A DNA stretch of 64,000 nucleotides from Patella vulgata (GCF_932274485.2 NC_065879.2:20386591-20450590), one strand, 5' to 3'. Shown: positions 46,311 through 50,568, counted from the first letter of the stretch. Notes: generated from the sequence alone by a model not told the origin. Numbers and translations are program-made.

Positions 46311-48673
46311 AAAAGATTAAGAGAGAGGGAGAGAAATGAGGTTTAACGTCCACTCGACACAAACTAGGTCATTTCGGGACTAACCTATGGTATAATTTTA
46401 TTTCAATAATTCGCTTGCGCATAGGGGTCTTTAGCAGTGGGAGGAAACCGGGGGCCCCGGAGAAAACCCACGAGGTTGGACAGGCGACCATACTCCTTGT
46501 CACGTACAACCGGGGATTCGAAACCACGCCAGTCGACTCAATGACAGACTTTATGATACTGCGTGCGCACGCTAACCATTCAGCCATCCAACCCCCCGAA
46601 AAGATTAAGACAAACATGTTAAAGATATATTGTTTATAAGGCATTTTATGATCGGAATAACATTCAAATAACACGAACACATTTTTATACTTAAATAAAT
46701 ACTTACTCCCGGTGTTTTGTATGATGTTATCGTTTACTGTGTGCTTGATAACGACAAGAGTATACTTGTTGAAACGTTGCACTATTAAAATTGCTAGTGA
46801 TTGTTATCCATAAAGTTGTGTTCGTGTTTTTTCAATATTAAAGATGCAAAGCTAAATCAGCCTATTGCAGATCTTTATTGTGACCTTCAATGTTAACTAA
46901 ATTATTAATTAGAGATGACAAGCCCATAATCATCGCAATATCAGTAACAATAATAATCGAGGCTACAATATTCTTCAAACGGTCATAACTTCGCTCAGAA
47001 TGTAATTTGACATTTTCAACGTATTTCATTTTCATTACGGCAATTGTCAGCTCTTTATCTAAGTCTTACATAATACATCTATAATAGTAATTTAGAAGAT
47101 AAAGACAAAGATGATTGTTAAATATATTTGAAATTATTACAAACATAAAAAAATGCATTGCTAGAGAGATGAATGTTGCCATGACAGCAATATTCCGTCC
47201 TCTCTTCGTTAAATATTTCGTTGTTTCGTCCGAATATGTTTACTTTTTCGGGTGGCGCAACGATAGCTATGGGAGTAAAACGTTGGCTTGCTAGCCTGGA
47301 GGTCGCCTCAGGTTCGCTCCCGGTGTTGGCCGAGAAAATTCCTCTGGATATTCCGGCGTGGTTTCCCCTGACAAGGACAACTACTGTCTAGTCGTTCGGT
47401 GGGACGAAAAACCGAGACCATGTGTACACATTGGCGTGCACGTAAAAGATCCCTTGATAGTTGAAATTCGATATAAGAGTAGGTAGTAGCGCCGATTTTC
47501 GGACAAAATTTCCCTCATAGCACACTGTATGGTGTATGCCCGTCTTCGTTAATCCTGCCGGAGCAGAACAGTAGGACGTTAAACCCATGTCATCTCAATT
47601 CACTTTTTAAGGTATATCATCCCAGTACACAGATCACTTTATTATTTCCGTCTTCATCAACCCAGTCGGTGTAGTTACGTTACATTTTATTTAATATATA
47701 CGTGATATATTTTTGCAGGTGTGTCCGGTCAGTACATCAGTAACTTTACCAGAAGCCTCTACTGTAGGAACAACTGTATCAACCATTACTTGTACCGACG
47801 CCGACACAGGAGCAAACGGGCAGATTTCCTATCAAATCGACGGTAAACTATTTTATTTTATCAATTTTAGGTTTAATTCGAAATTATGTTGGGAGCGACA
47901 ATGGGCAACGTATAGTTGTTAGTTGGTGCCACCCACAGACAGACATATATGATCACCAACAGGAACTGAGTCTTTCTGTGACCAGACTCAAAGAACAAGC
48001 CTTTATATGTGACCACCAGGAACTGATCTTTATGTGTGACCACCAGGGACTAGTGTTTATATGTTGTCACCAGGAACTGGCCTTTGTGTGTGACCACAAG
48101 AATCTAGTCTTTATCTGTAATCACTGGGATATAGTCTTTATCAGTGACCACCAGGATCTAGTCTTTATCTGTAATCACTGGGATATAGTCTTTATCAGTG
48201 ACCACCAGGATCTAGTCTTTATGTGTGACCAACAGGACCTAGTCTTTATCTATGACAACCAGAATATAGTCTTTATCTGTGAAAACCAGGATCGAGTCCT
48301 TATCTGTGACCACCCCCGGAGTCTAGTCTTTATCTGTGACCACCACCAAGAACAAGTCTTTATCTGTGACCACCAGGATCTAGTCTGTATACCATTCATA
48401 TCTTAAAATGATTTATTTTATCTTCTTTCAGCTACCAACGCTGCTGTGGTTGTATCAACATTTCAAGTCGATTCTACATCAGGACAGGTTACTCTAGCAG
48501 CTGTATTAAACTATGATCAACAAACATCCCATGAAGTTAAAATTCTAGCAACTGATGGTGGTAGTCCAAGTTTGAGTTCTACATCAACAATACAAGTTAC
48601 TGTCCAGCGAGGTATTTCACAATTAGATCTTTATTCCCTGTACATTTTAAGCCCAAGTATAATGTATTCATAG
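16044..48673 (+). CDS. Secreted-type cadherin-repeat protein, gene A (whole model)
   Basis: Twenty exons join in phase into 1,134 codons plus TAG: a signal peptide and ten cadherin-type repeats. Exons 2-6 make repeats 1-3, exon 7 is a proline-rich linker, exons 8-10 make repeats 4 and 5, and five D+E exon pairs make repeats 6-10. Cadherin marks are E...G..V....C.D.D.G, DYE-like and A.DGGSPSLSS, and ND(N)AP junctions. Calcium-site motifs are good at repeats 4-6 (NINDNAP, KDENDNAP) and weaker in later repeats (AETNEPP). Most repeats carry two cysteines in the first half, unusual for classical cadherins. No transmembrane segment or cytoplasmic domain is seen, so the product is predicted to be secreted, or the gene has lost its 3' end. 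Gene B downstream is a paralogue. The exact function is not recognised. Confidence 0.85.
17006..18375. mobile_element. Foldback/MITE-like element, 1.37 kb
   Basis: Terminal inverted repeats of about 27 bp: CTGGGCCCTGTTTCACAAAA at the left and, inverted, the same sequence with GTCC for GGCC at the right. Inner GCGTTTCACAAAAC motifs repeat near the left end. A type-2 SINE is nested inside. No transposase is visible. It fills most of gene A intron 1. Confidence 0.72.
17700..17855 (-). repeat. Type-2 SINE, partial
   Basis: AATTCGTTTGCGCGTAGGGG, GTGGGAGGAAACAGGAGGA and GGGGAATCGAAACCCC. Nested in the 1.37-kb foldback element. Confidence 0.8.
18761..18990 (+). CDS. Gene A exon 2, first half of cadherin repeat 1
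   Basis: 230 nt, acceptor CAATTTCAG, donor GTAAGT. Starts EVTAVAPSCPIPLFDVS and includes VVADLGCSDADPGDVLTYTF. Gene B exon 2 has the same length and phases. Confidence 0.88.
19141..19330 (-). repeat. Type-2 SINE, degraded, with expanded simple repeats
   Basis: An (AG)n tract of about 34 bases, CCACTCGACACATACTAGGG, then a (GT)n and poly-G stretch where the body was, then a head remnant with CTTGACCCAATGACAT. Confidence 0.65.
19566..19855 (+). repeat. Type-1 SINE, full length
   Basis: tRNA-like head GAAGCCGCGGTGGCTCGGTG, GTGTCTAGTGGTTCGGATGG, AAATAAGAGTAAGACG, and an (ATTTC)n-like tail. Confidence 0.82.
20290..20606 (+). repeat. Type-1 SINE, tail split off by the LTR element
   Basis: Head remnant with GGGGTTCGATTTC, TGTCTAGTCGTTCGGGTAGG and CTTCATTAACCCAGTCGGTG. 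Its tail resumes at 27027 beyond the BEL/Pao element, directly before gene A exon 3. Confidence 0.78.
20607..20853 (-). repeat. 3' LTR of the BEL/Pao element
   Basis: On the plus strand it starts TGTTGCGGACGATG and ends CATTTTAAACA. It equals the other LTR in length and, by eye, in sequence. Confidence 0.95.
20854..20868 (-). other. Purine tract of the BEL/Pao element
   Basis: AAGGAGGGGGATA on the minus strand directly inside the 3' LTR, the expected primer site for second-strand synthesis. Confidence 0.7.
21184..26694 (-). CDS. Gag-pol polyprotein of the BEL/Pao element
   Basis: One open frame of 1,836 residues. A gag-like DUF1759 region lies at about 215-370, with Cys/His knuckles at about 440-490 (CELC, CFRCLSANHRGNQCNNC). 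A DUF1758-type aspartic protease lies near 575-590 (ALMDDCSTDS), reverse transcriptase at about 800-1050 with YVDD near 980, RNase H near 1170 (VFVDASEKAF), an integrase HHCC zinc site near 1440, the core with DNGSNF, and a C-terminal DUF5641-like end. A 21-bp coding repeat (NGVNTDG) occupies about 158-190. Domain order is that of the Pao family. Confidence 0.95.
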   Translation of the reverse strand: MAKMGDNPDQVNNQTTTDKSADQPVDGNDNQATVAALRSKKRVCKSQLTKSKLLLTSLLCAGEKQEQQIRNAVDAILRHQDAAIDILNSLCDENLEFEAELDAVQDDSSISELLSRATDWLCRRQSREAISPAETVRLQPTVSSTKSRARNPTESPQQDSNGVNTDNNGANTDGNGVNTDSNGVNTDGNGESYQQSPQVSNFTQIDRDMYRQLGRVSIGKFSGNKREYAPFIDAFRECINNTSSSKAYKMLQLRQHLTGEALKSIEGFPASETGYDAALNRLEDKFGGDRRAVLIHLESIMNVKNVNFNDLKKFEEFVDNLELCILSLRESGRTEEFGPNSMFFCVARSRISSNNVAQYKRWATLERKPESVVTFHEWLSKEIKYRVESKEEVEGFSTSSSSFSSSNKADNFSHTRSRYHNDRSKTFATNARTNDNPKSCELCTHSHEPGVINCAYFRSLSVHERWSKAKEKRLCFRCLSANHRGNQCNNCQQCKFDGCTRTHHFLLHGGGSGDSDTPSLGSNHLPAIYRSPTSQPSPSAEFISSRHTHTQVRKATALVMRVVPIVIRSANRSIRCNALMDDCSTDSYINECAAAELGLRGEVSDLNVNVLGGKSSALNSTYVVAELCSLDYRTCVSFGAFTVKNVTGDLRTVDWNKQARFWPHLQGIPFPQIENTRVDVLIGLNVPGIHRAITEIAGLSSEPVARLTPFRPNTNNFAHFAYFVKTESDTDTLLRNYWEIENAGVRLESQNFTKAEEEAIQSTQDTLRFDESVNRYIVGVPWKSNRHELQSNYPSALNRLYKLEHSLAKRPEVAEQYCETIRDHIRKGYVSLVDSHSEPSWYLPHFAVVRNDKSTTKVRIVMDAAAPTNNVALNDCINAGPKLQRELFDVLLRFRSKPVAIASDISEMFLRIGLRKEDHQYHRFLWRDLDNYKPVKIYEYNRLVFGNTSSPYLSQAVLREHCNRNSHVYPNGTNSVLNSMYVDDLLDSVESISEAIQLRHEVTGLLDSAGFKIRKWLSNKTEVLADIPVSDRVNRLSLDDNNLPSVKTLGVLWKAETDTFTFEITEPSDIVLTKRVVVSRTATLFDPLNLVAPFTIRAKLGIQKTWVRGLDWDDELPGDLAFNWTNWFKELSLLANVEVSRCLVNDGSRIVNKTIHVFVDASEKAFAACCYLRSEYEDGSVTSNLIVAKTRVAPLKTISIPKLELCGAILGVRLSLTVREVLNISMKLVTFWCDSQNVLYWIKGESRNYKPFVGHRVGEIHQLTEPSQWRFVPTNLNSADLATRGMTAADLAHSDAWWYGPSFLSQESSHWPKIEIPASVDTALTEVRSNVSDTFLTFPRIEDFGRLAPSRFSKWSKLLRITSWVLRFVNNSRNSNSRILSKTLSSEEIDHSRRFWYKFAQATAFSDEINAIFKGESIPKSSKLLTVHPCLDNNGVLRVDGRIGKSEHLSYDAKFPVILPGDSYVSRLIVSACHEDGNHDIGVSHTLSLLRTAFWIIRARCLVKSVKSACNECVRRRKKPAEQVMAPLPAYRLGSPLRAFARVGVDYAGPFYTKHGRGKTRFKRYLCLFTCLSSRACHLEMAWSMDTESFLCAFSRFTNRRGKPLTVLSDNGSNFISAERELSDLLRALDQTRIGTSMANNAIEWKFNPPLSPHFGGVFEAMIKSAKRAIKAITRDADVSDEELITAFTKAEGLINSRPLCYQGDDALDDPVLTPNHFIYGQVSGQLAPESVDSCRFNPRKRWRRVQELVKHFWQRWLRELLPMLNSRKKWNRTHRDFQEGDIAIVVDPQSPRGKWPLGRIIKVYEGVDNHVRVVDVKIGEKIYRRSISHLCPLDV
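26775..27021 (-). repeat. 5' LTR of the BEL/Pao element
   Basis: Same 247-bp sequence as the 3' LTR. Its outer end lies 33 bp from gene A exon 3. Confidence 0.95.
27055..27280 (+). CDS. Gene A exon 3, repeats 1-2
   Basis: 226 nt, acceptor TTTTTTACAG, donor GTAAGT. LEISVSDGDASVIVNVKVTL completes repeat 1; STNDFTP is the junction; SIDETTAIGTLISTC opens repeat 2. The BEL/Pao element ends 33 bp before it. Confidence 0.88.
28170..28290 (-). repeat. Type-1 SINE 5' part
   Basis: AAGGGGAAACCACTCCGGAA, AATCCGAGGAACGG and AGCGAGCCGCAGCC, the tRNA-like head end only, in gene A intron 3. Confidence 0.7.
28333..28523 (+). CDS. Gene A exon 4, second half of repeat 2
   Basis: 191 nt, acceptor TTAAACAG, donor GTTTGT. 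Encodes AAKWLLDSHSGQLFTNEALD, VVTDLDPNNPRT and the degenerate junction VLDNRP. Gene B exon 4 has the same length. The cysteine found here in gene B (DSQSCELY) is Gly-Gln in gene A. Confidence 0.87.
28933..29757. repeat. Inverted arms flanking a LINE fragment
   Basis: 28933-28980 (GTCAGACCAGGGTGG, CTACTGCGCTGCTGCGACC) and 29711-29757 are inverted copies of about 45 bp at roughly 85% identity. Between them lie about 190 bp of unknown sequence and a LINE 3' end. The nature of the arms is unknown. Confidence 0.6.
29170..29675 (+). pseudogene. CR1/L2-type LINE 3' end
   Basis: Encodes LQIIQNNCARIITRTAKRQH, KSLHWLPIEARINFKILTLV and AFSVYGLRLWNDLPDKIKCS, the C-terminus of ORF2, with a premature TGA near 29551 before SRLKTHMF. 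The 3' end is GCGCTATATAAATG followed by (ATT)n, the usual L2/CR1 tail. Confidence 0.88.
29842..29930. mobile_element. Small hAT-type MITE
   Basis: 89 bp with 15-bp ends CAGTGATTCTCAACC and GGTTGAGAACCACTG, the classic hAT form. Flanks GTCTAGGA and GTTTAGGG look like an aged 8-bp target duplication (6 of 8). Confidence 0.85.
29962..30330 (+). repeat. Type-1 SINE, full length, at an acceptor
   Basis: Head GGTGCCGCGGTGACTCAGTG, GTGTCTACTCGTTCAG, GCATGCACGTAAAAGAACCC and tail CTCATTTCATTTCATTCG. The tail ends about nine bases before gene A exon 5. Confidence 0.88.
30340..30484 (+). CDS. Gene A exon 5 (D type), first half of repeat 3
   Basis: 145 nt, acceptor TTTATTAAG, donor GTATGT. Encodes TCPVYLMVIPVLKEATVGTV, then TCTDVDADADAGTDPAGVVS. 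The Asp-Ala run looks like a small internal expansion. A SINE tail ends directly before the acceptor. Confidence 0.82.
31203..31462 (+). repeat. Type-3 SINE
   Basis: GTGATCTAGAGTGTCGCGCT, CGACCCCTGGTGTGAGCG, CTGTTTCCTCTCACAGG, GCGCGTGCGCTAAGCATA and tail CGGACGTTAAACACC. Heads of this family look tRNA-like (A box in GGCCTAGTGGTCTAGA form). Confidence 0.75.
31531..31752 (+). CDS. Gene A exon 6 (E type), second half of repeat 3
   Basis: 222 nt, acceptor AAATTTCAG, donor GTGATT, phase 1 at both ends. Encodes LFQINSASGSLELKS, FYEVMIRVKDGGSP and VVVTDVPQDGTQP. It aligns with gene B exon 6; the ND(N)P motif is replaced by DVPQDG. Confidence 0.88.
32271..32342 (+). CDS. Gene A exon 7, short linker
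   Basis: A 72-nt exon with TATTTACAG acceptor and GTATAT donor, phase 1 at both ends, so it fits its neighbours and can be skipped without a shift. Encodes DYTMPVSMSREINDTTSAPP then LPVP, a Thr/Pro linker with an N-glycosylation sequon (NDT). No homologue was checked; the phase fit and position between periods support it. Confidence 0.55.
32520..33205 (+). repeat. 28-bp minisatellite in gene A intron 7
   Basis: More than twenty units of a block with TATACTAGTTATTAAACTTA and TATCTATA, interrupted by a (TC)n/(TA)n stretch at 32801-32860. Units vary at one or two bases (ACTAGT or ACTCGT). Confidence 0.92.
33232..33431 (+). repeat. Type-1 SINE
   Basis: Head remnant CTCTAGTGGATAGGGCGCTG, then ACATTGGCGTGCACGCAAAA, GATCCCTTCATACC and CACTGTATGGTATATGCCCG. 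Confidence 0.75.
33768..33918 (-). repeat. Type-1 SINE 3' part
   Basis: GAGTTTAACACCCTACTGTC, CAGCGGCGCTACGGCC and TGTGTATACACAGGACCTC. It ends about 35 bp before gene A exon 8. Confidence 0.75.
33954..34177 (+). CDS. Gene A exon 8 (A type), repeat 4
   Basis: 224 nt, acceptor ACTTTCAG, donor GTGAGT. Starts GINGLPYCPRYGVTAQVPES and holds YNLDCVDPDGDTLEYKIIKG. It is the second copy of the exon-2 type and opens the second five-exon period. Confidence 0.87.
34195..37262. mobile_element. Long tandem-repeat element of unknown type
   Basis: Begins with ATACGTCCATATTC and ATGTGGACGTATATTGCCGT, a small hairpin, and ends GAAAATGTGGGCGTATACTG. Inside are two tandem arrays: units of about 180 bp (34640-35760; CCTTATACCGTAAGGACGGC) and of about 330 bp (35830-37190; GGTCACAATTTTTATCCGAT). 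A related fragment lies at 52147. No protein is recognisable. A type-1 SINE is nested near the left end. Confidence 0.6.
34298..34622 (+). repeat. Type-1 SINE, full length, nested
   Basis: GTTCGATCCCTGCATTGGCC, AGTTCATCGAGATTTTCCGG, GTGTCTAGTCGTTCGGATAG, GTCCGGGCAAAGTTTCCCTC and a long ATTTC tail. One of the best-kept copies here. Confidence 0.88.
37890..38190 (+). repeat. Minisatellite of about 47-50 bp
   Basis: About six units with GGTTGTTTTACATAACTTAT and CCGTGTCGCCTTTTGTTATT, just before gene A exon 9. Confidence 0.8.
38292..38523 (+). CDS. Gene A exon 9 (B type), repeats 4-5
   Basis: 232 nt, acceptor TGTTTTAG, donor GTAGGC. Encodes VRITATDDSTMAFISTVTVA, a good calcium-site junction ITNINDNAP, then IEVSENKPFGAVYSICTVTD. 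Confidence 0.88.
38669..38896 (+). repeat. Type-3 SINE
   Basis: A-box-like TTAACCTAGTGGTCTAGAAT, CAATCCCTGGTGTGAGCG, GGTACTCCGGTTTCCCC and CGCGTGCGCTAAGCATAAAC. Confidence 0.78.
39104..39310 (+). pseudogene. Two decayed partial copies of gene A exon 10
   Basis: TTCCAG acceptors at 39103 and 39176 are followed by ACGATTTTAACAACTGGCT and ATGATTCTAACAACTGGCTT, both copies of the start of exon 10. The second runs to VNTDLD and then TGA. Intron sequence CACACCATTTTAGGATAT lies between the copies. Confidence 0.85.
39311..39495 (+). CDS. Gene A exon 10 (C type), repeat 5
   Basis: 185 nt, acceptor TTTATTTCAG, donor GTAAGT. Encodes DDSSKWLLDGVTCTMYVNTE, YDLDPTTSFTSTASLTI and IKDENDNAP, the best calcium-site junction in the gene. 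Two decayed copies of its 5' part lie upstream at 39104 and 39177. Confidence 0.88.
39655..39862 (-). repeat. Type-2 SINE
   Basis: AATTCGCTTGCACGTAGGGG, GAGAAAACCCACGATGTTGG and head AAGCCCCCCCC, immediately upstream of gene A exon 11. Confidence 0.8.
39977..40100 (+). CDS. Gene A exon 11 (D), repeat 6
   Basis: 124 nt, acceptor TTTCTATAG, donor GTGAGT. VCSNSSAVDLQESSGVGAAV then ITCTDADSGVNKQVSFAMD. First cassette of the D+E array. Confidence 0.86.
40740..40890 (+). repeat. Type-2 SINE head and (TC)n/(CCCTCT)n tract
   Basis: GGTGGGAGCGAGTGATTAGC, GTTGTATCATAAGGTCTGTC, then TCCTCTGGTTCCCCCC running into pyrimidine-rich simple sequence. Confidence 0.65.
40974..41167 (+). CDS. Gene A exon 12 (E), repeat 6
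   Basis: 194 nt, acceptor ACTTTCAG, donor GTAACA. TNAAVVASTFQVDSTSGQVT, NFDQQTSHEVKILATDGGSP and VIETNDAP. Its upstream intron end is shared with that of exon 14. Confidence 0.88.
41385..41670 (+). repeat. Dispersed repeat R1, forward copy
   Basis: Starts GCATTATGTAAGATTAGTTA, holds AAAGGGAATATG, TCATTACTACCGTTGTTA and AATCGGAGCCATCCGATG. Related copies lie at 46845, 54525, 59255 and 62510. Ends with GCATTATG in inverted form suggest a MITE. Confidence 0.6.
41973..42096 (+). CDS. Gene A exon 13 (D), repeat 7
   Basis: 124 nt, acceptor TTTTTGTAG, donor GTAAAT. VCPVSTSVTLPDTSTVGTNV then ITCTDNNAGAKGQITYQMD. The CTD.D.G site reads CTDNNAG here. Confidence 0.88.
42190..42530 (+). repeat. Tandem repeat of about 105 bp, three copies
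   Basis: Blocks CACTAATTCGAACACGTTTT, ACCACTTATATTTTTG, GATCGATCTAGCTATGAGTA and AGACAGTGT repeat three times with G-rich spacers in gene A intron 13. Confidence 0.85.
42789..42847 (+). repeat. (TC)n microsatellite
   Basis: An almost pure TC run of about 58 bases upstream of gene A exon 14. Confidence 0.95.
42929..43122 (+). CDS. Gene A exon 14 (E), repeat 7
   Basis: 194 nt, acceptor ACTTTCAG, donor GTATGT. ATNAVVVASTFQVDSTSGQV and VAETNEPP. About three bases differ from exon 16, and the first 75 or so intron bases after both exons match. Confidence 0.88.
43438..43775 (+). repeat. Type-1 SINE in copy 1
   Basis: GGTGGCGCAACGATAGCTAT head, GGTTCGCTCCCGGTGTTGGC, GCGTGCACGTAAAAGATCCC and GAACAGTAGGACGTTAAACC. 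Confidence 0.88.
43828..43880 (+). repeat. Type-1 SINE 3' fragment before exon 15
   Basis: GTCTTCATCAACCCAGTCGG then TACGTTACATTTTATTTAAT, a degraded SINE end 20 bases before the acceptor. An identical one is at 47647-47699. Confidence 0.6.
43900..44023 (+). CDS. Gene A exon 15 (D), repeat 8
   Basis: 124 nt, acceptor TTTTTGCAG, donor GTAAAC. VCPVSTSVTLPEASTVGTTV, CTDADTGANGQISYQID. Identical by eye to exon 19. Confidence 0.88.
44150..44655 (+). repeat. 27-bp minisatellite in gene A intron 15
   Basis: Units like GTGACCACCAGGATCTAGTC plus TTTATCT, about 17 copies. In one plus frame it reads CDHQDLVFI repeatedly, and a minus frame is open over part of it. Confidence 0.92.
44692..44885 (+). CDS. 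Gene A exon 16 (E), repeat 8
   Basis: 194 nt, acceptor TTCTTTCAG, donor GTATGT. ATNAAVVVSTFQVDSTSGQV, then VAETNEPP. Near-identical to exons 14 and 20 over most of its length. Confidence 0.88.
45363..45489 (+). CDS. Gene A exon 17 (D), repeat 9
   Basis: 127 nt, acceptor CCTTTTCAG, donor GTTAGT. NCPSSTLTTGVEESTTVGTA, then CTDSNSGANGQVSYTID. More diverged than the neighbouring D exons, so an older copy. Confidence 0.86.
45555..45800 (+). repeat. 21-bp minisatellite in gene A intron 17
   Basis: Degenerate units of CTGAATGCCAATTCGTTTCA type, about ten copies. A 72-codon frame (CQFVSTECYFVSAECLF) is a by-product of the period. Confidence 0.8.
45967..46032 (-). repeat. Type-1 SINE 3' fragment
   Basis: AAATGAAGTTGGGCTTAACT, TCCTAATGATTTGCCCCG, GGCTAATGATGACGG; 45 bp before gene A exon 18. 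Confidence 0.7.
46079..46254 (+). CDS. Gene A exon 18 (E), repeat 9
   Basis: 176 nt, acceptor TTCTTTCAG, donor GTATGT. GTSTFEVGSTSGIITLKSVL, FKIIAADGGSPSLSS and VVKTNEAP. Six residues shorter than the other E exons at its start. Confidence 0.87.
46318..46598 (-). repeat. Type-2 SINE, full length
   Basis: GAGAGAAATGAGGTTTAACG, TCGACACAAACTAGGTCATT, ATTCGCTTGCGCATAGGGGT, GGGGATTCGAAACCACGCC and head CAACCCCCCG. Confidence 0.9.
46743..46780 (+). repeat. Dispersed stem-loop motif, copy 2
   Basis: GCTTGATAACGACAAG, a short loop, then CTTGTTGAAACGTTGC. The stem ACAAG/CTTGT differs from the other copies but still pairs. Confidence 0.6.
46845..47110 (-). repeat. Dispersed repeat R1, reverse copy
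   Basis: AGATGCAAAGCTAAATCAGC, AAATTATTAATTAGAGATGA, ACTTCGCTCAGAATG and GTCAGCTCTTTATCTAAGTC. The end of this copy is also present at 43192. Confidence 0.6.
47257..47594 (+). repeat. Type-1 SINE in copy 2
   Basis: The same insertion as at 43438, carried along by the duplication. Confidence 0.88.
47647..47699 (+). repeat. Type-1 SINE 3' fragment before exon 19
   Basis: Copy of 43828-43880 within the second block. Confidence 0.6.
47719..47842 (+). CDS. Gene A exon 19 (D), repeat 10
   Basis: 124 nt, acceptor TTTTTGCAG, donor GTAAAC. Sequence equal to exon 15; it lies in the second copy of the 1.6-kb duplicated block. Confidence 0.85.
47970..48395 (+). repeat. 27-bp minisatellite in gene A intron 19
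   Basis: Same array as at 44150 with about three fewer units and some shuffled variants (AATCACTGGGATATAGTC occurs twice here, once there). Confidence 0.92.
48432..48673 (+). CDS. Gene A exon 20 (E), terminal, repeat 10
   Basis: Acceptor TTCTTTCAG. It follows exon 16 through TSTIQVTV and then leaves it abruptly: QRGISQLDLYSLYILSPSIM and TAG at 48671. The usual ETNEPP junction and donor are missing, so this is either the chimeric 3' end of the gene or a cassette cut off by the duplication breakpoint. A GTATTT after the break could be a donor, but in the wrong phase for the D exons. Confidence 0.6.
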
Positions 48674-49039
48674 CTTGCGACCAGCCAACATTTTCAGCAA
48701 AATGTGGAATATGCAATGCACCTAGGGTCGGTTGTACAAAATGCGGGGTCCAATTTGGGAGGCCCGAAGTTACAGGATATGAATACATTGCAGGATATGA
48801 ATAACTTTAACTAGACCTATATTCATTCATATTTAAAGTCAACTGTGCTTTACTTCACAACTAGTAATCGACTGATACCTGCAGCCACATTTCCTGGATT
48901 TTGTTAAGTTGGTGAGCTACGGGGCCCCTGTCTAGTGCGAGGCCAAATTTGGGGAAATTGGTTAAATGTGCCAAAATCCGGCCCTAAATGCATTAGAGCA
49001 CACATGGAGTAAACACTTTAATGAACCTACAGCAAATAA

Positions 49040-49330
49040 TGCAGTCGTGGTGGCTCCGTGAGTAAGATGGTGAATGACTTATCTAGAGGTACCGGGTTCA
49101 TTAAATTCATCGGGGTTCTTCAGGGGAGGGCCTGGAAAGGAACGGCGTATTCCTTCGGATGATACGAATAACCGAGGTCCCGTACTGATGTGGACGTATA
49201 CGAACACTTGTTAGTTGAACTACAATGATTCGTTGAATGAAATGCCGCTTCCCGAGCTTAATGTCTCTCAAAACATCTGCATGGCGTATGTCCGTCTGTA
49301 TTAACATGCTTGGTGCGGAAAGGTAAGACA
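49040..49330 (+). repeat. Type-1 SINE, diverged
   Basis: GCAGTCGTGGTGGCTCCGTG, TTCATCGGGGTTCTTC, CGAGGTCCCGTACTG and CATGGCGTATGTCCGTCTGT. Confidence 0.75.
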
Positions 49331-50041
49331 TACATGTATTTAATTTTGTTGTCTTTACCGGAACCAGAAAAAATCGACACCAACATGATCATATCACTTC
49401 AAACGATATATAGCTATTATTTGAAACAAATTGACCTGCTGGCAAATGGGATTGTGAGAAAGGGGAATATGGGAGTGTTATTTAAATGAATGAATGACGT
49501 ATATAAAATACGTAATAAAACGTGGATAGTTACTTCATATATACGGCATAAATGCACAATATCAGTGAATCAATAGGCCGTAAATTGTATTACAATACAA
49601 AGTTGTCTTTTTTAAAGAAAAGAGCCATTGAATACGTATAATTTTGACAGCTGTATTGAAGAAGTAAGTAATTGTTAAACGCTTCCATTCATTCCAAACC
49701 AAATGTACAGTATGCGCAATAACGAACTGAGCTAATCGATCAATATATTCGCTGTCAAAATGTACAATCGAACCATTTTGACGGGTTTTGATTAGGAATT
49801 AATTGATATGGCAAGTTGACAAAGTTTAAGGTCACCTAAGCCGACAGTAATGAGATATATTTTTAAGTGCTGTTTGATGACGGGTAAAGAATAATAAGGT
49901 ATTAAAGAGGAGTCATTGGCTCTACTGGCCTAAATATTATTTACTGTCTATAACATATTTTACTAGTCAAAATCTGACTACTCAATATTGTCATTGAACA
50001 AGAAAGATCAATATATCTCCTTATAAATTCTCAGTTCATTA

Positions 50042-50320
50042 AGAGAGAGAGAAATGGGGTTTAACGTCCACTCGACACAAACTAGGTCATTTCGGGAGTA
50101 ACATGGTTTAATTTTATTTCAATAATTCGCTTGCGCGTAGGGGTCTTTAGCAGTGGGAGGAAACCGGAGGACCCGGAGAAAACCCACGAGGTTACACAGG
50201 CGACCCTATTCCTTGTCACGTACAACTGGGGATTCGAAACCACGCCAGTTGACTCAATGACAGACCTTATGATACAGCGCGCACGTGCTATCCATTCGGC
50301 CATCCACCCCCCCCCCCCCA
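50042..50320 (-). repeat. Type-2 SINE, full length
   Basis: GAGAGAGAAATGGGGTTTAA, CGACACAAACTAGGTCATTT, GCGCGTAGGGGTCTTTAGCA, GGATTCGAAACCACGCCAGT, head GCCATCCACCCCC. Confidence 0.92.
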
Positions 50321-50345
50321 CCTCAGTTCATAAAGGTTACCAACG

Positions 50346-50568
50346 CATTGGTTGGCCGAATGGTTTAACGTGTGCCTGTAAGATTATAAGGTCTGTCAGT
50401 AAGGCAAGAGGCGTGGTTTCCATTCCCCGCTTGTACGTGACAAGGAGTATGGCCACTTGTCCATCCTTGTGGGTTTTCGCAGAGTTCTGCGGCTTTATGC
50501 GCAAGCGAATAATTGCCATAAAAACCGAACTGTATATATAGCGTTCTTCCTAACCGAGTGGACATTTT

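Larger units (their letters stand above)
47011..48603 (+). repeat. Duplicated 1.6-kb block, copy 2
   Basis: Second copy with exons 19 and 20. It is 79 bp shorter, about three minisatellite units. Its right border falls inside the E exon. Confidence 0.93.

Noticed and set aside
46369-46782. Minus-strand ORF of 137 codons
   Set aside because: The middle is a full type-2 SINE; its GGWMAEW and VVSNPRLYVTR readings recur at every such SINE.
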